From: Desulfobulbus sp. Tol-SR
GTDB taxonomy: Bacteria; Desulfobacterota; Desulfobulbia; Desulfobulbales; Desulfocapsaceae
Length of the DNA stretch: 64,000 nucleotides
Assembly: GCA_000769715.1 (NCBI GenBank)
Contig: JROS01000032.1
Coordinates: forward strand, 17,395 to 81,394
Direction of reading: 5' to 3'
This document shows positions 58,321 to 64,000 of the stretch, piece by piece; position 1 is the first letter of the stretch; the number at the start of each line of letters is the position of its first letter. The translations under genes and the position numbers were made by a program. The notes beneath the pieces are model-generated. The model had not been told where the DNA came from. It was given only the letters and a program-made list of their open reading frames with translations, and ran no database searches.

Positions 58321-59247
58321 ATGGAATCAACGGAGTTACGTGAAATGACGGAAAAGGATGATGGGTTGTCTGTACCGGTGCATGTGGCCGATGCCAACGA
58401 CGTCTTCTATCATATCCGCTTCCGGGAAGATGGCCAGCAGTTTACCGCCTCGTCTTCGACGGCGGGGTTGAAACGTGAGACGGGGGTGATGGTCAAAACC
58501 GATCATGGGCTCGAGCCGGCCCATATCGTCGCCGTGGCGCCCCCCTGCATGTGGACCGAAAAGCCCCGGCTGGCCTCGTTCGAGATCACCAGGGAGATGA
58601 CTGCGGAAGAGCAGGAACGCTATGCGCTGCTTATCGACCAGGAAAAGCAGGCGCAGGCGACCTGTGTCCATCTGATCGCCAAACATGAATTGGAGATGCG
58701 CCTGGTCCGGGTCGAGAAATTTTTCAACGGCAGTAAGATGATATTCTACTTTACCGCCGACAATCGGGTTGACTTCCGCAATCTGGTCAAGGACCTGGTC
58801 CAGGAATTCCGGACCCGGGTGGAGATGCGGCAGGTCGGTGTCCGGCATGAGACCAAAATGCTGGGCGGACTCGGGACCTGCGGCCGGGAGTTGTGTTGTG
58901 CCTCCTTCATCAAGAAATTCGAGTCGGTTTCGATCAAGATGGCCAAGGAACAGGATCTCCCCCTGAATCCTTCCAAGATTTCAGGGCTATGCAACCGGCT
59001 TCTGTGTTGCCTGACCTACGAGTACGATATCTATCGGAAACAGCGCAAGGGGATGCCGAAAGTAGGCAAGAAAATCATGATCGGTGACGAATGTTACATG
59101 GTTAAGCGACAGAATCCGTTGCAGGAATCGATAGTGGTGAGTAATGAAAAAGGTGAGGACGAGCAGCTGCAGAAAGATCAATGGCAGGCCTGTGAACCGT
59201 TGAAGACCGAACGGCCCATCAGGAAGGATAGAAAGGTCAAGGAATGA
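58321..59247 (+). CDS. PSP1/RicT (YaaT) family protein
   Basis: ..LGGLGTCGRELCCASFIKKFESVSIKMAKEQDLPLNPSKISGLCNRLLCCLTYE.. diagnostic Cys motifs. Confidence 0.95.
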   Translation: MESTELREMTEKDDGLSVPVHVADANDVFYHIRFREDGQQFTASSSTAGLKRETGVMVKTDHGLEPAHIVAVAPPCMWTEKPRLASFEITREMTAEEQERYALLIDQEKQAQATCVHLIAKHELEMRLVRVEKFFNGSKMIFYFTADNRVDFRNLVKDLVQEFRTRVEMRQVGVRHETKMLGGLGTCGRELCCASFIKKFESVSIKMAKEQDLPLNPSKISGLCNRLLCCLTYEYDIYRKQRKGMPKVGKKIMIGDECYMVKRQNPLQESIVVSNEKGEDEQLQKDQWQACEPLKTERPIRKDRKVKE

Positions 59248-59287
59248 CGGTTGCAACCAGCCGGCATAGCCACAGGCAGATCAATCG

Positions 59288-61219
59288 ATGACGACGTATA
59301 TCACCACCCCCATTTATTATGTCAATGCCCAGCCGCATCTTGGCCACGCCTACACCACCATTGTCGCCGACGCCTACAGCCGCTATCGCCGCCTGACCGG
59401 GGATACGGTGCGCTTTCAGACGGGCACCGATGAACACGGTGACAAGATCGCCGAGGCCGCAGCGAAAGAGGATGTCCCGCCCAAGGTCTATGCCGACCGG
59501 ATCAGCGCCCTCTTCCGGGAGACCTGGCCCCTCCTTGACATCCAGCCCGATCATTTCATCCGTACCACCGACGCGCAGCATGTCGCGGTGGTCCAGTCGA
59601 TCCTGCAGCAGGTCCATGCCAGCGGCGACATCTATTTCGACGAATATTCAGGGCTGTACTGTCGCGGCTGCGAGCGCTTCCTGACCGAGAAGGAACTGGT
59701 CGACGGGCTCTGTCCCGACCATCAGGTGCCGCCGCAGGAAATCGCCGAACAGAACTATTTTTTCCGGATGTCACGGTATCAGGAACGACTGATCCGCCAC
59801 ATCCATGACAATCCGGAGTTCATCACCCCCGAACGGTATCGCAACGAGGTGCTGTCCTTTCTCTCCGAACCGCTGGAAGACCTGTGCATCTCGCGCCCGA
59901 AGTCCCGTCTGACCTGGGGCATCGAACTGCCCTTCGACTCCGGCTTTGTCACCTATGTCTGGTTCGACGCCCTCATCAACTACCTGACCGGCATCGGCTA
60001 CCCTGACGGCGTCGATTTCGAGCGCTACTGGTCGGTCGCCGAACATGTGATCGCCAAGGACATCCTCAAGCCGCATGCCATCTACTGGCCGACGATGCTG
60101 ATGTCCATGGGCCTGCCGCTGTACCGCAGGCTGCATGTACACGGTTATTGGAATGTCGATGATACCAAGATGTCGAAGAGTATCGGCAATGTCGTTCGCC
60201 CGGCCCAGCTGGTCGAAGAATACGGGGTCGATACGCTGCGCTATTTCACCCTGCGGGAGATGTCGTTCGGCCTGGACGCCTCCTTCAACCGGGATGCCAT
60301 CATCGCCCGGAAGAATTCCGACCTGGCCAATGATATCGGCAATCTTTTCAGCCGATCGGTCGCCATGCTGCAGAAATATACCGCCGGCCTGGTCCCTAGT
60401 CCGGACAGTTCAGGTGATGCCGTGCTGCAGCAGGCGGTCGAGCAGATGCTGCCGATATACCGCGAGGCGATGGACGGTTTCCAGTTCCACCGCGCCCTTC
60501 AGGCGGTATGGGAGGTCATCAGCCAGGCCAACAAGTATATCGTCACCAACGAACCGTGGGTCCTGGCCAAGGACCCGACCCGGGCCATTCGGCTGCATAC
60601 GGTCCTCTACAACCTGGCCGAGTGTCTGCGGCTGCTGACCATGGTCCTGCGGCCGATCATGCCGGGGGCGGCGGCGAAGATGGCCCGCGGACTGGGGCTG
60701 GACCCCGATCATGAGCTTGTTTCCAGCCTGGCCGGGTGCGGCCGGTGGGGACTGCTCCCGGTCGGGACCGAACTGCAGCCGACAGCTTCGCTCTTCCCCC
60801 GGGTCGAAAAGGAAAAAACCGGAGAGTCCCAGCCTGCGGCCGGGAAGAAAAAAGCGGAGACCAAAGCAGAGACAACGACTGCCGCCAATGTCCTGACCTT
60901 TGACCAATTTCAGAATGTCGATCTGCGCGTCGCAGAGATCATCGTCGCGGAGAAGATCAAAAAATCGGAAAAACTGCTGCAGCTGACGGTCCTGGTGCCG
61001 GAGCAGCGGACCATCGTCGCCGGTATCGGGGAATACTACACTCCGCAACAACTGGTGGGAAAGCAGGTGCTGGTGGTTGCCAATATGAAACCGGCCACCC
61101 TCATGGGCATCGAATCCCAGGGGATGGTTCTCGCGGCGAGGACCATGGTCGATGGCAAGGAGCGTCTGGTCCTGGCGACCGTCAGTGATGAGATTCCGGC
61201 GGGCAGCAAGGTGGCTTGA
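59288..61219 (+). CDS. metG: methionine--tRNA ligase with C-terminal tRNA-binding domain
   Basis: MTTYITTPIYYVNAQPHLGHAYTTIVADAYSRYRRL..; KMSKS motif (TKMSKSIGNVV); C-terminal ..VDLRVAEIIVAEKIKKSEKLLQL.. Confidence 0.98.
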   Translation: MTTYITTPIYYVNAQPHLGHAYTTIVADAYSRYRRLTGDTVRFQTGTDEHGDKIAEAAAKEDVPPKVYADRISALFRETWPLLDIQPDHFIRTTDAQHVAVVQSILQQVHASGDIYFDEYSGLYCRGCERFLTEKELVDGLCPDHQVPPQEIAEQNYFFRMSRYQERLIRHIHDNPEFITPERYRNEVLSFLSEPLEDLCISRPKSRLTWGIELPFDSGFVTYVWFDALINYLTGIGYPDGVDFERYWSVAEHVIAKDILKPHAIYWPTMLMSMGLPLYRRLHVHGYWNVDDTKMSKSIGNVVRPAQLVEEYGVDTLRYFTLREMSFGLDASFNRDAIIARKNSDLANDIGNLFSRSVAMLQKYTAGLVPSPDSSGDAVLQQAVEQMLPIYREAMDGFQFHRALQAVWEVISQANKYIVTNEPWVLAKDPTRAIRLHTVLYNLAECLRLLTMVLRPIMPGAAAKMARGLGLDPDHELVSSLAGCGRWGLLPVGTELQPTASLFPRVEKEKTGESQPAAGKKKAETKAETTTAANVLTFDQFQNVDLRVAEIIVAEKIKKSEKLLQLTVLVPEQRTIVAGIGEYYTPQQLVGKQVLVVANMKPATLMGIESQGMVLAARTMVDGKERLVLATVSDEIPAGSKVA

Positions 61220-61234
61220 GTTAAGAGGAAGAAC

Positions 61235-61534
61235 ATGTTCGTACTCAATAATTTTCTGATGGCCGTAGCACAACTGGTGGAGTTTCTTCTGGTCGCCTAT
61301 ATGTGGATCGTCATTGGCAGGGCGGTGATTTCCTGGGTCAGCGCCGATCCCTCCAATCCGATAGTCCGCTTTCTGTATGAAGTGACCGAGCCTCCGCTTC
61401 GGCGTATCCGCCGGTATTTACCCGTGAATATGGGAAGTATCGATTTCTCGCCGATGATCCTGATCCTGGTGATCATGTTCCTCCAGTATTTCCTGGTCCC
61501 GACCTTGAAAGGTCTTGCCATGAGTCTGGGGTAG
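61235..61534 (+). CDS. YggT family membrane protein
   Basis: ..ISWVSADPSNPIVRFLYEVTEPPLRRIRRYLPVNMGSIDFSPMILILVIMFLQYFL.. Confidence 0.94.
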   Translation: MFVLNNFLMAVAQLVEFLLVAYMWIVIGRAVISWVSADPSNPIVRFLYEVTEPPLRRIRRYLPVNMGSIDFSPMILILVIMFLQYFLVPTLKGLAMSLG

Positions 61535-61577
61535 CGGCTGCCGGTTCGTTCTTCAATTTCTTCAACGGAGCATCCTC

Positions 61578-62498
61578 ATGTCTATTACGCCACAGGTTAT
61601 AAAAGATCAAGAATTTCAAGTAAAATTCAGAGGATATGATGCAATTGAGGTAAAGGCCTACCTGGACCTGCTGGCAGAGGAGTTTTATGAACTGTACGAG
61701 CAGAACAGGGTTCTGGCCGAGGACATCGAAGGATTGACCGCAGAGAAACACGCCCTCGAATCAGAGCGGGAGAAACTGCAGAAGGAAATCAAATCGCTGC
61801 AGGACGAACTTGAGCAGTCCCGAATCGGGGTGAGGCGCAAGGGCGATGATGTTCTCGCTGTGCAGCAGGAGATGCAGGAGCTGAAGGCTCAACTCGATGG
61901 CAGCCGTAAGGAGGCCGACCTGGCGAAAGAAGTGGTGGATGCGGTCGAGAAGCGGATGAAATCGGAACAGGAAAAGGCGGCGATCCGGCTGCGGGATGAA
62001 ACGGCGGCAGTCGAGTCGCGGGTTGCCGAGGAGAAGGAACAGGGCCGGCAACTGCGACTCGAAAATGAACAGCTGCGCCAGCGGTTGGAACTGCTCGAAC
62101 AACAGAACCAGGAACTGAAGAAGGGCGAGGTGGACTTCAAGACGACCATTGTGGCCGCCCAGAAATTCTCTGAAGACCTGAGAAAACGAACGGAAGAAGA
62201 GACCAGGGAGATGGTGGAGAAGGCACGGCAGGATGTCGAGCTTTTCCGTCGCAAGGCCCATGAAGAACTGGCGCGTCTCCCGATTGAGATTGAAAGGCTG
62301 CAGAACAGGCGGATGGAGGTACGGGAGGAGTTGAAATCGCAGTTGAACGCCTACCTCCAGCAACTTGAAATATTTTCCGATAGTCGGGATTCGGAGCAGG
62401 AAGGAGACCTGATGGAATTGTTTCAGACAATCCAACTGCCGGATGTTGGGGCGATCGATTCAGATGAACTTGAGGATATCAACCTGAAATTGTCCTGA
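61578..62498 (+). CDS. DivIVA domain-containing coiled-coil protein
   Basis: MSITPQVIKDQEFQVKFRGYDAIEVKAYLDLLAEEFYELYEQN.. followed by long coiled coil. Confidence 0.93.
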   Translation: MSITPQVIKDQEFQVKFRGYDAIEVKAYLDLLAEEFYELYEQNRVLAEDIEGLTAEKHALESEREKLQKEIKSLQDELEQSRIGVRRKGDDVLAVQQEMQELKAQLDGSRKEADLAKEVVDAVEKRMKSEQEKAAIRLRDETAAVESRVAEEKEQGRQLRLENEQLRQRLELLEQQNQELKKGEVDFKTTIVAAQKFSEDLRKRTEEETREMVEKARQDVELFRRKAHEELARLPIEIERLQNRRMEVREELKSQLNAYLQQLEIFSDSRDSEQEGDLMELFQTIQLPDVGAIDSDELEDINLKLS

Positions 62499-62550
62499 TC
62501 ATCGCGGAAACAAGGAATTCGGTATCGACGGATCAGGTTGGGGAACGACG

Positions 62551-62877
62551 ATGGAAACCGGCGAATCGGCGATGCCTTGCCTGACAGTACAGAGAGACGG
62601 CACAGTCGGCATCTGGGTTTACGTGCAGCCAAGGGCCTCCAAATCCGGCATCACCGGTATCCATGACGGTTGCCTGAAACTGGCGATCACCTCCCCTCCA
62701 GTCGACAACAAGGCGAATCGCGCCGTTGCCGCATTTCTTGCTGATTTATTTAAAATATCTCAGAAAAACATAAAGTTGTCCAGCGGTGATAAATCGCGGC
62801 GCAAACTTTTCATTCTTGCTGGTGTCACCTTCGCCGAACTGCAGGAGCGGATCGAGCCGATTGTCCTGAGGGGATAG
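62551..62877 (+). CDS. DUF167 (YggU) family protein
   Basis: ..VQPRASKSGITGIHDGCLKLAITSPPVDNKANRAVAAFLADLFKISQKNIKLSSGDKSRRKLF.. Confidence 0.94.
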   Translation: METGESAMPCLTVQRDGTVGIWVYVQPRASKSGITGIHDGCLKLAITSPPVDNKANRAVAAFLADLFKISQKNIKLSSGDKSRRKLFILAGVTFAELQERIEPIVLRG

Positions 62878-62905
62878 TCATTACGCTGTTGAAAAGGGGG
62901 AAAGT

Positions 62906-63598
62906 ATGAAGCGGTTTGTCATCGGCAACTGGAAATGCCACAAGAACCTCGATGATGCCCGTCGTTGGTTCGATACCTTTGCTTCTCTCTATCGGCCGGC
63001 GCCGGAGATTGAGGTCGTCATCGCCCCGTCGTTCATCTGTCTGGCCCAACTGGCCGTTCATGTCAAGGAACTCGGTCTCGTCAGAGTCTCCCTGGCGGCC
63101 CAGGATGTCTCGCCCTTCCCGAAAGGCGGTTACACCGGGGCGATCGCCGCCGATATGGTGCGCGGCCTCGCCGACTATGTCATTGTCGGGCATTCGGAAC
63201 GCCGCCGCTATTTTCATGAAACCATTCAGGATGTGGTCAACAAGGTCCATGAGGCGGTGGATTTCGGACTGCGGCCTGTTCTCTGTGTCGAACCGGCCTC
63301 GGCGATGTCGCAGCTGGCGCCATTGACCGATATCGATTGTGAAAAAATGATCATCGCCTACTGCCCGGTCGATCCGCTGACCTTCAGGATACCGGAATCG
63401 CCGGAGAAGGTCGGTGAGGGCATCGGGTTTATCGCCGAGATGCATCCGAACCGGGCGATAGTCTATGGCGGCTCGATAACGCCTGACAATGCTGCCGAGT
63501 ACCTGGCGCTGCCCGGGCTCTCCGGGGTGATGGTCGGGGCCGCGAGTCTTGAGGCCGATTCGTTTGCCGGAATCTGTAATCTTGCCGGGGCTCGTTGA
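62906..63598 (+). CDS. triosephosphate isomerase homolog with non-canonical active site
   Basis: GNWKCHKN, GHSERRRYFHE, YGGSITPDNAAEY retained; the PROSITE-type [11 protein letters not shown] motif reads AYCPVDPLTFR. Confidence 0.9.
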   Translation: MKRFVIGNWKCHKNLDDARRWFDTFASLYRPAPEIEVVIAPSFICLAQLAVHVKELGLVRVSLAAQDVSPFPKGGYTGAIAADMVRGLADYVIVGHSERRRYFHETIQDVVNKVHEAVDFGLRPVLCVEPASAMSQLAPLTDIDCEKMIIAYCPVDPLTFRIPESPEKVGEGIGFIAEMHPNRAIVYGGSITPDNAAEYLALPGLSGVMVGAASLEADSFAGICNLAGAR

Positions 63599-63724
63599 GG
63601 CGGCGCTGTCGCCATGGATCGATATCCCCGGTCATATGGTGTCGGGTTGATGCAGCCGGACTCGATGCGAGTGCGGTGCGGAAAACGCTGGGTAATAAAA
63701 AATATTTATGAATGACGGACTGAT

Positions 63725-64000
63725 ATGATAAACGCTGAAAAACTGTTGGGACAGCTCTTGGGGGGAGTTCTTGGCAAAGGGCATGGCAAAGGGCACGGCA
63801 AGGGGAAGAAAAAGCTGATGAACGGGCTGACCTCCGGAGCGGGTCTGATGACGGCTATCGGCCTTGCCGTCGGTGCCTACGAGGTGTTGAAGGATAAGAA
63901 GACGGGCGGAGGGATGGCGATGCCCGGCATGGCCGCGCCGCCCCCGCCTCCATCCTCCGTCCCCGGACAGACCGGCGGCAGCCCGGTCGCAACTCCCCCC
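63725..64000 (+). CDS. DUF533/TerB-like protein, truncated by window end
   Basis: Hand translation: MINAEKLLGQLLGGVLGKGHGKGHGKGKKKLMNGLTSGAGLMTAIGLAVGAYEVLKDKKTGGGMAMPGMAAPPPPPSSVPGQTGG..; open to the window edge. Confidence 0.6.
   Translation, partial: MINAEKLLGQLLGGVLGKGHGKGHGKGKKKLMNGLTSGAGLMTAIGLAVGAYEVLKDKKTGGGMAMPGMAAPPPPPSSVPGQTGGSPVATPP

Overview
The window is a gene-dense, high-GC bacterial chromosome segment. Gene content suggests an anaerobic Desulfobacterota (Desulfobulbales-like) organism; that taxonomic call is inference. I found no convincing tRNA, rRNA, CRISPR array, prophage or transposase. Main blocks, left to right: (1) methylmalonyl-CoA mutase, epimerase and a TetR regulator, next to a Na+-pumping methylmalonyl-CoA decarboxylase operon; (2) MBL hydrolase, AcuI-like reductase, AcuC-like deacetylase, AcuB-like CBS protein and DUF2284; (3) mfd, bamA, comF, dnaA, protoporphyrinogen oxidase, Na/Pi cotransporter; (4) Fbp-type ABC transporter; (5) htpG, BamE-like lipoprotein, pcm; (6) a [NiFe]-hydrogenase operon flanked by two small V4R-like proteins; (7) TauE, PutA, Lrp; (8) a 1058-aa orphan membrane protein and thiamine pyrophosphokinase; (9) icd, UPF0210, ACT, mtgA, amidohydrolase; (10) ychF, HD/OB nuclease, holB, ricT, metG, yggT, divIVA, DUF167, a TIM-like gene and a DUF533-like fragment. 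The points most worth following up are: a triosephosphate isomerase homolog whose catalytic Glu is Cys and whose loop-6 motif is lost; paralogous V4R-like proteins bracketing the hydrogenase; an orphan 1058-aa protein with a possible degenerate PHP-like segment fused to a membrane domain; and four near-identical 15-bp operator-like sites, in two pairs about 200 bp apart, in the TetR/methylmalonyl-CoA decarboxylase region.
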